DNA of 64,000 nucleotides, from NCBI RefSeq assembly GCF_019645855.1, contig NZ_CP080999.1, positions 3,410,001 through 3,474,000 on the forward strand. Direction: 5' to 3'. This document shows positions 42,866-55,600 of the stretch, piece after piece. Positions within the stretch are counted from its first letter, which is position 1, and each line of letters opens with the position of its first letter. Both the position numbers and the translations under genes were made by a program. Source of the stretch: Mycobacterium malmoense (lineage in GTDB: Bacteria; Actinomycetota; Actinomycetes; Mycobacteriales; Mycobacteriaceae). The notes under the pieces are model-generated. The model did no database searches and was not told where the DNA came from. It saw nothing but the letters and a program-made list of their open reading frames with translations.

Positions 42866-43729
42866 TCAGACACGGACGAGGTGACGCAGTTTGTCCAGCC
42901 GCGTCGGGCCGATGCCATCGACGTCGGCGAGCTGGTCGACGCTGGTGAACTTGCCGTTGGCCTGCCGCCACGCCACGATCGCGGCGGCGGTGACCGGTCC
43001 GACCCCGGGCAGGGTGTCCAGTTGCTCCACGGTCGCGGTGTTGAGGTCGAGCACCCCACCCGCCTTCGGCTTCGCCGCCCCCGAGACTGGTCCGGCCGGT
43101 GCCGGTGCCCCAGGCCGCGGCGCCGAACCGGTGGCGACCGAGCTGCCGAGTGCCGGTTGCCCCGGAACGGGGGCCAGCCCGACCACGATCTGTTCGCCGT
43201 CGCCGAGTGGACGGGCCATGTTCAATCCGATCGTGTCGGCACCGTTCACCGGGCCACCGGCGGCTTGCAGCGCGTCGGCGATGCGCGCGCCGGGCGCCAG
43301 GGTGACCAGACCGGGGGTGTGCACCAAGCCGACCACGCTGACCACCACCGGCCGGTCGGGACCGGCCGGCTGGCCGGCACCCGGGCTCGCCGACGACCTG
43401 GGGCTCGCCGTGTACGCCCTCTCCACCGGCGGCAGCTTGGCGGACATCACCGGGGCAGACCGGTCACGCATCAGGGTGAATATGGTGATCAGCACCGCGA
43501 GGGCGGCCACGACCGCCAACGCGACCGCACCGGCGCGACCGGGGTCGGCGCGCACCCTGGCCACCCAGCCGCGGCTCTGTGTCGCGTCCGGAAGCCACCG
43601 CGGCAGCAGCGAGTTCTGGTCGTCGTCCGACGCGTCGTTGTCCGGCGCCGCGTCCGCGCCGCCGGAGTCGGTCTCGGGTTCCGCGCCGAATCGCCGATGC
43701 AGCCGCTCGGCGGGGAGTTCTGTTCGCAT
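42866..43729 (-). CDS. comEA: ComEA-family DNA-binding protein
   Basis: A 287-residue protein. A polar acidic N terminus is followed by one membrane segment (about 70-88), an SLBB domain (VVSVVGLVHTPGLVTLAPG) and a Pro/Ala-rich linker. Two helix-hairpin-helix motifs (LDTLPGVGPVTAAAIVAWR; DVDGIGPTRLDKLRHL) follow at the C terminus. It would hold DNA outside the membrane for ComEC. Bases 43730-43890 hold only AGGAGG before the next gene. Confidence 0.93.
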   Translation of the reverse strand: MRTELPAERLHRRFGAEPETDSGGADAAPDNDASDDDQNSLLPRWLPDATQSRGWVARVRADPGRAGAVALAVVAALAVLITIFTLMRDRSAPVMSAKLPPVERAYTASPRSSASPGAGQPAGPDRPVVVSVVGLVHTPGLVTLAPGARIADALQAAGGPVNGADTIGLNMARPLGDGEQIVVGLAPVPGQPALGSSVATGSAPRPGAPAPAGPVSGAAKPKAGGVLDLNTATVEQLDTLPGVGPVTAAAIVAWRQANGKFTSVDQLADVDGIGPTRLDKLRHLVRV

Positions 43730-43890
43730 GAACCGACCGTAGGTGCGCGGACCGCCGCAACGGCCACACGCAACGGCGTCGCGACCGTCGCCTGGGGATT
43801 AACCCGAGGCTGTGCACAAGCGCCGCCCGGGATGGGTCAAGATGGAAGCCGGAGCCAACCACCGGGACCGCAGGACGACAGGAGGCTGCC

Positions 43891-45048
43891 ATGCAACTGG
43901 CGCTCACACCGGAGGAAGCGGCGTTCCGCGACGAACTTCGCGCCTTCTACACCAGCCAGATTCCCGAAGAGCTCCGCGAGCTGGTGCGTCAAGGCTCGTC
44001 GCTGTCCCGCGACCAGATCGTCACCAGTCACAAGATCCTCAACGACCACGGGCTCGCGGTGCCGAACTGGCCGGTCGAATGGGGCGGCAAGGACTGGACG
44101 CCCACCCAGCACCAGATCTGGGCCGACGAAATGCAATTGGCGTGTGTCCCGGAGCCGCTGAACTTCAACGTCAAGATGGTCGGCCCGGTGATCGCCGAGT
44201 TCGGGTCCCAGGAACTCAAGCGGCGTTTCCTTCCCCCCACGGCCAGCATCGACATCTGGTGGTGCCAGGGGTTCTCCGAGCCGGAGGCCGGTTCCGACCT
44301 CGCCTCGCTGCGCACCACCGCCGTGCGGGACGGCGACAGCTACGTCGTGAACGGGCAAAAAACCTGGACGACGCTGGGTCAGTACGCGGACTGGATCTTC
44401 TGCCTGGTGCGCACCGACCCGCAGGCACCCAAGCGCCAGGCCGGCATCTCGTTTGTGCTGATCGACATGGCGACGCCGGGCATCAGCCTGCGGCCGATCA
44501 AGACGATCGACGGCGGCCGCGAAGTCAACGAGGTGTTCTTCTCCGACGTTCGGGTGCCGGCCAATCAGCTTGTGGGGCAAGAGAACCAGGGCTGGACGTA
44601 CGCAAAGTTCCTGCTGGGCAACGAGCGCACCGGCATCGCCGGGGTGGGCCGGACCAAGGTCCGCCTCGCCGAGGTGAAAAAGCGCGCCAGGCAGACCGGG
44701 CTGCTGGACGACCCCTTGTTCGCGGCGCGCCTGGCCGAGGCCGAAAACGAGGTGCTGGCACTGGAACTCACCCAGTCCCGGGTGACCACCGACTCCGCGA
44801 ACGGCAAGCCGAGCCCGGCCTCGTCGGTGCTCAAGATGCGCGGCAGCCAGTTGCAGCAGATCGCCACCGAGCTGCTCGTCGAGGTCGCCGGGCCCGACGC
44901 CTTACCCGTCGGCGGCGGCGACATCGCGTCACCCCCCTGGGCCCAATCCAGCGCCCCGCGCTATCTCAACTATCGCAAGACCTCGATCTACGGCGGCAGC
45001 AACGAGGTGCAGCGCAACATCATCGCGTCCACCATCCTGGGATTGTGA
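43891..45048 (+). CDS. Acyl-CoA dehydrogenase, catalytic-type FadE of a heteromeric pair
   Basis: A 385-residue FAD enzyme that oxidises acyl-CoA to 2-enoyl-CoA. FAD motifs include QGFSEPEAGSDLASL and YGGSNEVQRNI. The usual MCAD Glu is replaced by Gly (YGGSNE), while GNERTG carries a Glu where isovaleryl-type enzymes keep the base. It is followed 7 bases on by a second FadE, as in the alpha2beta2 FadE pairs of mycobacteria used for sterol or other bulky acyl chains. AGGAGG precedes the ATG. The substrate is unknown. Confidence 0.9.
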   Translation: MQLALTPEEAAFRDELRAFYTSQIPEELRELVRQGSSLSRDQIVTSHKILNDHGLAVPNWPVEWGGKDWTPTQHQIWADEMQLACVPEPLNFNVKMVGPVIAEFGSQELKRRFLPPTASIDIWWCQGFSEPEAGSDLASLRTTAVRDGDSYVVNGQKTWTTLGQYADWIFCLVRTDPQAPKRQAGISFVLIDMATPGISLRPIKTIDGGREVNEVFFSDVRVPANQLVGQENQGWTYAKFLLGNERTGIAGVGRTKVRLAEVKKRARQTGLLDDPLFAARLAEAENEVLALELTQSRVTTDSANGKPSPASSVLKMRGSQLQQIATELLVEVAGPDALPVGGGDIASPPWAQSSAPRYLNYRKTSIYGGSNEVQRNIIASTILGL

Positions 45049-45055
45049 GGCAGCC

Positions 45056-46171
45056 ATGGATTTTCAGCTGAGTGACGAGCAGGCCCTGCTCCGCGACACC
45101 ACCCGCGACCTCCTGTCGCGCACGTACGACCCGGAAAGCCGCAACAAGATCATCGAGACCGATCTGGGGTGGAGCCGCGACGTCTGGAGCCAGCTCGCCG
45201 ACACCGGGATCCTGAGCCTCGGGTTCGAGCCGGACGAGGCGGGCCAGATCGAAATCATGGTGGTGCTCACCGAGATCGGGCGGCGGCTGGCGCCCGAACC
45301 CGTCGTGCACGCCGCCCTGGCGCCCGGGGCGCTGATCGCCGAACACGGCAGCGACGCGCAAAGGCAGCTGCTGGACGAGGTCGCGGCGGGTCAAAGGCTG
45401 CTCGCGTTCGCCCACCTGGAGACCGGCCACCGGAAGCCGACCCCCGAGGTCACGACTCGTGCTGTGCGGCACGGTGATTCGTGGACCCTGAGCGGAACCA
45501 AGAACCCGGTCCTAGCCGGTGACTGCGCCGACGCGCTGGTGGTCAGCGCCGCGTTGCCGGACGGCGGCACCGGGCTGTTCCTGGTCAAGGGTGAGGCCGT
45601 GAACAGGCGCCCCTACCCGACGTTCGACGGGCAGCGCGGCGCCCAGATCGACCTCGACCACACACCAGCCGAGCCGCTGGGCGACGCGGCGGACGTCCGC
45701 GATGCCTCCCCCGCCATCCGAGATGCCATCGTCCGCATCCAGTCGGCGTTGTGCGCCGAAGCCGTCGGCGCGATGGAGGAAGCGCTGCGCCTGACCACCG
45801 ACTACCTCAAGACCCGCAAGCAATTCGGCGTCACGCTCAACAAGTTCCAGGCGCTCACCCAGCGGGCGGCCGACATGTACGTGTCGCTCGAATTGGCCCG
45901 CAGCATGAGCCTTTACGCCGCGATGTCGATCGCCGACGGGAACCTCGACCCGGTGATCGCGTCACGGGCCAAGTTGCAGGTCGGCCGGTCCGGCCGGCAT
46001 ATCGCGCAGGAGTCGATCCAGATGCACGGCGGCATCGGCATGACCGCCGAATACCCGGTCGGCCACTACGCCGCCCGGCTCACCGCGATCGAACACACCC
46101 TGGGCTCGTCGCAGGACCACCTGCAGGTGCTCGTCGACCACGTCGCCGAGTACGACTTGGCCAGGCTTTAA
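45056..46171 (+). CDS. Acyl-CoA dehydrogenase, partner subunit
   Basis: A 371-residue FadE, probably the non-catalytic partner. The FAD-binding RKQFG (TRKQFGVTLNKFQA) and QMHGGIGMTAEYPVGHY are present, but no clear catalytic Glu is seen at either usual place. This division of labour is known for FadE26-FadE27-type complexes. It is in an operon with the FadE before and a PPOX protein after. Confidence 0.88.
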   Translation: MDFQLSDEQALLRDTTRDLLSRTYDPESRNKIIETDLGWSRDVWSQLADTGILSLGFEPDEAGQIEIMVVLTEIGRRLAPEPVVHAALAPGALIAEHGSDAQRQLLDEVAAGQRLLAFAHLETGHRKPTPEVTTRAVRHGDSWTLSGTKNPVLAGDCADALVVSAALPDGGTGLFLVKGEAVNRRPYPTFDGQRGAQIDLDHTPAEPLGDAADVRDASPAIRDAIVRIQSALCAEAVGAMEEALRLTTDYLKTRKQFGVTLNKFQALTQRAADMYVSLELARSMSLYAAMSIADGNLDPVIASRAKLQVGRSGRHIAQESIQMHGGIGMTAEYPVGHYAARLTAIEHTLGSSQDHLQVLVDHVAEYDLARL

Positions 46172-46186
46172 AACAAGGCCGGGTAC

Positions 46187-46609
46187 ATGGTCGAGCTTTC
46201 AAAAGAGGTCATCGCTTTCCTGTCGGAAGGCACCCGCACCGGGATGCTGGGGTACGTCGCCGCCGACGGCAGACCGCTGGTCGCTCCGGTATGGTTCATC
46301 GTCGACGACGGCCAGCTGGTGTTCAACACCGGCCGTGACACCGCGAAAGGCCATGCGCTGGCAAGGGATTCACGCATTGTCATCTGCGTCGACGACCCGC
46401 ATCCGCCGTATTCTTTCGTGCAGGTGCAGGGAACAGCCTCCCTGCAGGACGGCGCCGCGGACCTGCTCGAGATCGCGACGCGGATCGGGCGGCGCTACAT
46501 GGGCGCCGAGCGCGCCGACGAGTTCGGCCGCCGCAACGCCGTGCCCGGCGAGCTGGTGGTGCGGGTCCGGCCGACCAAGGTCATCTCGGCGTTCAATATC
46601 GCCGGCTGA
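46187..46609 (+). CDS. F420-dependent PPOX-class (split-barrel) oxidoreductase
   Basis: A 140-residue split-barrel flavin/F420 protein. GMLGYVAADGRPLVAPVWF, DTAKGHALARD and VQVQGTA are typical of the FDOR-B type in actinobacteria (TIGR03618-like). It may reduce a product of the FadE pair (inference from location, 15 bases downstream). It is convergent with the PKS, 10 bases between stops. Confidence 0.8.
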   Translation: MVELSKEVIAFLSEGTRTGMLGYVAADGRPLVAPVWFIVDDGQLVFNTGRDTAKGHALARDSRIVICVDDPHPPYSFVQVQGTASLQDGAADLLEIATRIGRRYMGAERADEFGRRNAVPGELVVRVRPTKVISAFNIAG

Positions 46610-46619
46610 CCACCGGGCA

Positions 46620-49600
46620 TCAGCTCGGCTCCGGCGCCGCAACGGATTCCGGGTCCGACTCGGGCACCGCCACGGATTCCGCCTCGCCCGGCGGTGATTC
46701 CGATTCGGGCAGCTGAGCCGCGAGGTATTCGCCGAGCCCCCCGATCGTCGGATAGTCGAATACCGCGGTGGCGTTGATCGTGAACGCGCCACCGAACTGG
46801 CTGTGCAACCGGTTGCGGAGTTCGACCGCCATCAGTGAATCCGTACCCAGGTCCAAGAACCGGCTGGTTGCGGCGGGCGGTTGCGCGAGCCGCAGGAAAC
46901 CCTGCACTTCGCGCTGCAGGAATTCGGTGATGAAGCTGGCCCGCTGCGCCACCGGTATCTCCTGCAGTTGCCGGAGCAGCTCACTGTCGCCGGTCGTCTC
47001 CCCGACGGCGCTCGGCAACACGAGGTCCAGAATCGGTGGGCGAGAACTGCCCAACACCTTCGCGGCACGCTGCCAGTTGGCCTTGATGACGGTTGCTTGC
47101 GCGGTTCCGTTGGCGACAACCTCGGCGAGCGCGCCGAGGGCGGCCGAGGGTTCCAGCGGAACCAGCCCTTGCGCACCGATATTGGCGCGCGCGGCCTCCG
47201 ACGAGGCCATGCCCCCCTGCGCCCAGGGACCAAAGTTGACCCCGGCCGCCGGCACGCCTCGCGCCTGTCGTCCCGCGACCAATCCGTCGAGCAACGCATT
47301 GGCGGTCGAGTAGTTGGCCTGGCCGGGTGGACCGAGCAAGCTGGACACCGAGGAGGACACGACGAAGAAGTCGAGATCGTCGTCCTTCGTCAACCGGTCC
47401 AAGTAGAGGGCACCGAACGCCTTGGGCGCCAACGTCGTCCGGAAACGCTCCGGGTTTTGCTGGGACAGCAGCGCGTCGTCGAGCATGCCCGCCAAATGCG
47501 CCACGCCCGCGAGCGGAGGCAATTCCGCGCGGATCCGCTCCAGCAGCTTTGCGACCTCCGACTCCTCGCCGACATCGGCGGCGAAGGTGTGGATGCGGCA
47601 CTTGTAACGCTCGGTGATCTCCCCGATTGCGCGTTGTGCGTCCGCGTCGGGCTCCCGCCGGCTGGTCAACACGATGTCACCGGCACCGAGTTGGGCCAGA
47701 TGCGACGCCGTGTGCAGGCCGATGGCGCCGAGCCCGCCGGTGATCAGATAGCTCCGATCACCGCGCGGCTGTAGCGGTTTCGGCATGTGCAGCACGATCT
47801 TTCCGATATGCCGCGCTTGCTGCATGCGGCGAAACGCGGTCTTCGCCTCCGTCAGCGGGTAGATCTCGGCGGGCAGTGGCGTCCACTCGCCCGTGGCCAA
47901 CCCGTCCGACACCTCGCCCAGCAGGCCACGAATACGCTCGGGCTCCTGGAAGGTCACCGTGTCCAGCGCGACGATCTCGTAAGCGATATCGGGACGGAGC
48001 GCCGCCATCTGCTCGGGAGTCCAGATGTCTCGTTTGGCGATCTCGGCGAAACGGCCATTCTGGGCGGTGGCCCGCACGGTCGCGTCGATGAACCCCTCAT
48101 TGGTCAGGCTGTTGAGCACCACGTCAACACCCAAGCCGCCGGTATCCGCCAGTATTTGGTCGGCGAAATCCGTACTGCGCGAGTCGTACACATATTCCAC
48201 ACCCAGCTTGCGCAGCGTCGCGCGTTTGTAGGTGCTGGCGGTGGCGAAGACGATCGCACCGTGCCGTTGCGCCATCTGGATGGCGGCCAATCCGACGCCA
48301 CCGCTGGCGGCGTGGATGAGCACCCGGTCACCGGGCTTCAGCCGCGCCCAGTCGAACGCGAGCCGCGCCGTGAGCGCCGCGGCGGGAATGGTCGCCGCTT
48401 CTATCGCGCTCACGCGAGCGGGAATCGGCGCCAGCAACTGGGCCGGCACGTTGAACCGGCTGGCGAACGCGCCCTGCATGAAGCCATAGACGCGTTGGCC
48501 GATCTCGAGTCCCGTGACGCCGCTACCCAATTGGGTGACGGTGCCGGCGAAGTCGCCGCCGATCGGGCCCGGATCGCCCGGGTAGAGGCCCAGCACATTG
48601 AGCACATCCCGGAAGTTCAAACCGGCGGCCTCAACCCGGACCTGCACGTAGCCGTCGTCGGGCGGCGGCACTTCCGTCTCGGTCAGGCGCAGGTTGTCGA
48701 TCGCGCCGCGCTCCGTGGGGGCCAGGGCGTAATCGGCGGCGCGCGGCACGCTGAGATGGCCGCTGCGCGACCATTGCAGTAGCCGGGACGCCAAGAACTT
48801 TCCTTGGCGCAGCGCGAGTTCGGGCTCGTCGATCGGCGCGCCGAGAAGGCAGGCCAGCGAGCGCACGGCCTCCTCGGACCCGTCGTGGTCGATCAGCTTG
48901 CAGCGCAGGGCCGGTTCCTCGTTCACGATGGTGCGCCCGAGTCCCCACAGCGCCGCCTGCACCGGGTCGACCGGTTCGCCGGATTCGGTCGCCACCGCCC
49001 GTTCGGTGACGATCCACAGCCCGCCGGGCAGCTTCACCGCGTCGTCGGTCTGCGCGGTGTGCACGGCGCTGAGCAGATGACCGATCTCGGTCTCCAGCCG
49101 CGCGATGGATTCGGCGCTCGACTCGTCGGCACGCGGTCCGGCGCTGCGCCAGACGATGCCGGCGAACGGCATGCCGCGTTCGTGCGCCTGCGCCAACACC
49201 TGCCCCAGGGGCTCGGCATCCGTAGCCCTGTCGAACGGGATGCAGCCCGGTAGCTCGGCCGCCAGTTCGTTGAATCCGGCGATCAGCCAGGTGCCGCTTA
49301 TGTTTTCGGAGCTGTCGCTCGACGGCGGGGCCGGCACCTCGTGCCAGCCGAGGGCATACAGCAGCCGGGTGGCGTCGCCGCCGAGCCCGCGCAACAACGC
49401 CTCCCGGGGCGCGCGTTTGACCGTGAACTCGCGAATCCCACCCAAGCGGCGGCCATCCCGATCGACGAAATCGAGATCGAACACCTGGGTTTCGGCGTCG
49501 AGGGCGCTGGCGTGCCACCTCGCGCGGCAGTAGAACCGCCGGGGCATCCTCTCCCGCAGCTCCACCCGCCCGTACCGCAAGGGCAAGAACAGATCGTGCA

Positions 49601-52600
49601 CGCCCTGTTCGGCCGCGAGAAGCGCGGGGAACGCCGGGAAGGCAACGCCGGTGCACAGATCCATCAGGACCGGATGCATCGGCTCGGTTCCGAGATGTTC
49701 GGTGAGTTCTTCGCCGACGGTGATATCGCCGATCGCCTCACCCTCACCGAGCCACAGCGACTTCAGGGAACCGGACCAGTTGGGCCCCCACGCCAGCTCC
49801 ATGTCGGCGAAGGTGTCGAAGAGCTCCTGCGGACGCATCCGGTTCATCCGCTCGATTGTCGCCTGGAGGGACTCCGCGGGATCCGCCTCGGGTGTCGGCT
49901 CATCCTCGACACCGTTGAGGACGGTGCCATCGGCGTTCAGCGACCAGTCGACGTCACGGACGCCGTATGGGCGGCTGTGCACACGGAAACTCCAGCCGCC
50001 ACCGTCCTCCAGTGGATGCAAAGTCAGCTGCACCTCGCGAGAGGTCTTCTCGGTCAGGATGATCGGCTCATAGAAGAAGACGTCTTGCACCCGCCCCGGC
50101 GGCCCGACGGCGGCCAGAGCCATCGCCGCATATGTCGCTCCGGGAACGACAACGGTGCCATAGATGACGTGATCCGACAGCCACGGTTGCGATTTGACGG
50201 ACAGGCGACTGGTGTAGACGGAGTCGCCGGAGGCGAGATCCTTTGCACCACCAAGGATTCCGGATGCGGCAGCACCCTGTCCGTCGAGGCCGGCGATACC
50301 GGAAGTCTTGGGCCAGAAGCGACGGTGCTGGAACGGATAGGTGGGCAGTTCGACTCTGTGGCGAGGTTGGCGATGCAGCGCAGCGAACGTGGGTCGATGG
50401 CCGCTGACGAAGGCCGCGGCCAGCGCTTCGGCGATCTGGCGGCGGTCGCCGACGCCCTTGCGCAGGGAGACGATCGCGCGCGGCGCGGCCAGGTGCTCCG
50501 GCCAGACCTGCACTGCAGCCCCGGTCAGAACCGGTTGGGGACCGATCTCCATCAACACCGAGCATCCCAGCGCCGCCACGGTGCGTACGCTTTCGGCGAA
50601 TTGCACCGGCTGGCGGGAATGCCGCCGCCAATATTGCGCGTCTAGCGGGGTTTCCGCCGTGAGCACGGCGCCGCTGCGGTTGCAGACCAGTGGCAACGTC
50701 GGCACAGCGAACTGCAATCGCGCCGCGTACGACTCGAATTCACCGAGCACCGGCTCCAGCAGCTCCGAATGGAAGGCGTGGCTGGTTTCCAGCCGGGTGC
50801 ACCGGATTCCGTCACTGCCACACCTGGCGAAGATCTGTTCCAGATCCGTGCCGGGGCCCGATAGCACCGTGTTGGGGCCGTTGTAGGCGGCGACCGATAC
50901 TCGGGGGAACTCGTTGGCGATCTCCTCGACGTACTTGGCGTCGGCGAACACCGCCACCATGTGCCCACCGTCGGGCAGACTGCCGAACAGTCGGCCACGC
51001 TCGGCGATGAGCCGTGCCCCGTCCTCGAGGCTGAAAACCCCGGCCACACACGCCGCCGCGTACTGGCCCACGCTGTGCCCCAGCACCACGTCGGGCTCGA
51101 CGCCCCAGGACTGCCACAGCCGGGCCAGGCCCATCTCGACGGCGAACAGCGCCGGCTGGGCAAACGAGGTGTGGCCCAGCCCTTTTCCAGCGTTACCGCC
51201 GACCTCACCGCCGGTGGCGAACAGCACCTCCAGCAACGGGCGCGGCAGGATCGGATCGACCGCGTCCGCGCAGCGGGTCACCGTGTCGGCGAAAACCGGC
51301 TCGGCGTCGAACAACTCGCGCGCCATCCCCGGGTACTGGCTGCCCTGGCCGGTGAACAACCACGCCGTCGTCGGCGGGTCCGTGCACTCGCCGCGTACCA
51401 GTCCCGGTCGTATCCGGTTCTCGGCCAACTCGGCCAGCCCCTCGCGGGCGCTCTGAACCGAATCCACGACCAGCGCGGCCCGGTGTTCGAAATGCGAACG
51501 CCCGGCCCCGGCCGTGTAGCACACATCGGCGATGTCAACCTTGGGGTGGGTGTTCAGCCATTCCCCATATCGCTGCGCCAATTCCACCAGCGCCTGCGGT
51601 GACCGCGCCGACAGCGGCAGCACGCCGACAGGCTCATCTTGAGCGTCCGGCTCCGACGCCGCCGCGCTGTCGCCCGTCGAGTATTCGTCGGGGGTGGCCG
51701 GTTGTGCTGGCGCCTCCTCGATCAGCACGTGTGCGTTCGTGCCGGTGAATCCGAAGGAACTCACGCCCGCGCGCCGCGGCCTGCCGTTGGCCTCCCACGG
51801 AATCGCCTTGTCCACGACCCGTACCGGCAACGAGTCCCACGGGATGTGCGGCGACGGAGTGTCAAAGTGCAGGCTCTGCGGCAGCACCCCGTGTTGCAGC
51901 GACAACACGACCTTGATCAGACCGGCGGCCCCCGATGCCGACTCGAGGTGGCCGATGTTGGTCTTCACCGATCCCATCAGCAACGGCCGGTCCGCGTCGC
52001 GGGCGGCGCCATAAACGGCCCCGGCCGCCTGCACCTCGATCGGATCACCCAGCGGGGTACCCGTCCCGTGCGCCTCGAGGTAGTCGACATCGCCGCCGGC
52101 CAGACCGGCGCGAGCCAGCGCCGTGTTGATAAGCCGTTGCTGCGCACCACCATTGGGCACCGTAAGACCACTGGACGCGCCGTCTTGGTTAACCGCGCTG
52201 CCCGGGATGACCGCGCACACCCGATCGCCGTCGCGCACCGCGTCGCTCAGCCTCTTGAGCACCAGGATTCCGCAGCCTTCACTGCGCACGTAGCCGTCGG
52301 CGGAGGCGTCGAAGGTCTTGCATCGTCCCACGGGGGAAAGCATCCTGGCGCGTGAGGCGGCGATGATGGTCACCGGACTCAGCAAGACGTTCACCCCGCC
52401 GGCCACCGCCAAGTCGCAGTCACCGGAGTGCAGCGCCTGGCAGGCCTGATGGACGGCCACCAACGACGAACTGCAGGCGGTATCGACCGCCATCGCCGGC
52501 CCCTCCAGCCCGAGCGCGAAGGCAACCCGGCCGGAGATGGCATTGAGCGCATTGCCGGTGATGAAGTAGGGCTCGATTTTGTCGACCGACTCGGCGGACA

Positions 52601-55600
52601 GCAGATGCGCATACTCGTTGGCGGCGACCCCCACGAAGACGCCGGTTCGGCTGCCGCGCAGGTTCGCCGGCGCGTACCCCGCCCGCTCTAAGCCCTCCCA
52701 CACGGTTTCGAGCATCAGCCGCTGCTGTGGCTCGATCCACACAGCCTCGCGGGGGGAGATGCCGAAGAATTCCGGGTCGAATCCGTCGATTCCGTCGATG
52801 AATCCGCCGAAGCGGCTGTAGATCTTGCCCGGAGTATCCGGATCCGGGTCGTAAAACTCGTCGATGTCGAACCGGTCGTCCGGGACTTCCCGAATCGCAT
52901 CGACACCGCCGGACAACACTTCCCAGAAGGCGTCCGGATCGGGCGCGCCGGGAAAACGGCACGACACCGCGACGATCGCGATCGGCTCGTCCGTGCCCCC
53001 CTTTGTTAGGGAGGCGAGCTGAGGCCCTGAACCAGTAGATGCCTGTTCGCTGAGCCCGAGCACGTCGCCGAGCAGGTAATCCGCCACGTCGGACAGGCGT
53101 GGGTAGTCCATCGCCAGGGTCGCCGGTATCTCCTTGCCCACCCCCTGCTCGAGGCGGCGCCGCAATTCGATGGCCATCAGCGAATCCATGCCGAGATCGA
53201 AGAATCCGGCGTCCTCGCGGATCTCCGCGGCATCGACGCGCGTCACCTCCGCCACCACCTCGCGCAGGTAATCCGTCACAAGTTTCTTGCGCCGCTGCAC
53301 CGGGGCGTGGGTGAGCCGCTCGACCAGCTGGGTCTTGCCCGACGACCCGGACAAGGACGACGCCGACTCGGGCAGCTCACGTTCCAGCTCCGCCAAAAAG
53401 GACCGCCGCCCGGCTTGCTGGTAGAGCGGCAGGAAGCGGGCCCAGTCGATCCGGGCCACTATTCCTTGCACGGGGCCTTGCGCGGGGACCCGCGCGGAAG
53501 AAGCCGCCATGAGGTCGGCCATACCCGCCAGCGCGTCGGCAGGTGACAGCGTCCGAACCCCGCGCTTAGCCAGTTTCGCGCGAGACTCCTCGTCCGCCAT
53601 GCCCGCCGACCACGGACCGAAGTTAACGCTGACCCCCGAGACACCCCGCTCGCGCAACCGCCAGGCCAGTCCGTCGAGGAAGGCGTTGGCCGCGCCGTAG
53701 GCGGTCTGGCCGTATCCGCCCCATACCGAGGCGATCGAGGAGGTACTGACGAAAAAGTCCAGCTTCAGGCCTGAGGTAGCCAAGGCCGCCTCGCTCAAAT
53801 GCCAAGCACCCCAGACCTTCCCGGCGAACACCCGATCCACTTCGGCTTGATGAGATTCGAAGTCCAGCGCGCTCAGCGGGGTGGTGCCGATCTCGCCCGC
53901 GGCATGGACGATGCCGGCCAGCGGCGGCAGCTCGGCCTGCACGGTGGCTAGCAGGCGCGCGACGTCGTCCGCGTTGGCGACATCGGCTGCGACGACCCGG
54001 ATTTCGCTGCCGTGCTGCTCACGTAGCGCGTCGATGCGAAGTTGCGCGGCATCGCTGGGCGAACGCCGGCTGGTCAGCACCAGATGCTTGGCACCGTGCG
54101 CGGCAAGGTGTCCGGCGATTTCCAGTCCGATCGACCCCAGCCCCCCGGTCACCAAATACGTTGCGTCATCACGCAATGCCAGCGACGTTACGCTCGGCGC
54201 CCCAACCCGTCGAAGCAACCGGGGCACATAGACCGTTCGATCACGCAGCGCGAATTGGTCTTCCCTCATGGCCGAGTCGCGCGGTGCCATGATCTGGTCG
54301 ATCAACCGCGACCATTCGTCAGCGGTGCCTTGCGCCAGATCCGCCAGTCCGCCCCATAGTTGTGGATACTCAAGCGAGGCGGCACGACCGAATCCCCACA
54401 GGCAACTCTGATCCGGTGACACGATGTCCGCGTCGGTAATCCGTTGTGCGCCACGGGTCACCATCCAAATGGGCTGGCGCAGTTCGGCGGCGGCCGCGGC
54501 GCGGAAGAGTCGCCTTGTGCCGCCCAGGACTTGGTGCTGCATCCGCAGCAACGACCGCATCGACGGCGCGGTGTCGGAGCCGAGGGCCGCGATATGCACG
54601 ATGCGCAGCTTCGGTTCGTCTGCCGCGGCGGCGCGCAGCGCGGCCTCGAGCCGTTCCTCGTCCGCGTCGGACGCCGGCAACCCGAGGATCCGATGCTGGT
54701 GGCCCTGCGCGGTCAGCGCGTCGACCAACGGCTGGGCTGCCTCGCCGTTATCGCCGATCAGCAGCCAGGTAGTCGCCTCGCCGGTATCGGCGTCCGGGGC
54801 CTCTGTGACCCAAGCAGTGGATTTCTCCCAGCGGATCTCGTAGCGGTCGTCCGAGATAGATTGGGCCTTGCGTTGTTGGTTGTGTTGTGCGGCAAGCTTT
54901 GTCAGAATTTTCAGGGTCTGATCGTCGCCGCTCGCTCCGCCGAGCAGGCCCGCGAGCTCCTCGATCCGGCCGTCCTCGAGAAGACGGACGGCTTCGGTAC
55001 GGGCACCGCCCGTGTGCTGTTGTTGGTTGGGACGCTCCCGCTCGTCCTTGTACCAGTACTGGCGATGCTGGAACGGATAGGTGGGCAAGTCGAGCTTTCG
55101 CGCCGGTCCTATGACGGTGCCGAAGTCGGGAAGGTGGCCCAGGGCGTACGCGTCAGCGAGGGCCTCGGTGATCTGACGGTGGTCGGCGGTGTTTCGACGC
55201 AATGACGCGATCGCCCGGGGTGCGGTGGCCGGGTCGGGCCACGCCCGCAGGGCCGCGGCGGTGAGCACCGGTTGCGGGCCGACCTCCAGCAACACTTTGC
55301 AACCCAGATCGGCCAGCGTGCGCACGCTTTTCGCGAACTCGACCGGTTGACGCGCGTGGCGGCGCCAATAGGCGCCATCGAGTTTCACGCTCCTGCCGAG
55401 CGCGGCACCGGTGCGGTTGTCCACCAACATCCGTTGTGGCGGGCGGAAATTGAACCGGTTCGCGTACGACTCGAACTCGTCGAGGATCGGATCCAGCAGC
55501 GCCGAGTGGAACGCGTGGCTGGTGTCCAGCCAGTCACACCGGACACCGTCGGCCGTCAACCGGGCCACCGCCCGGTCCAGATCCTGCGCGGGTCCCGACA

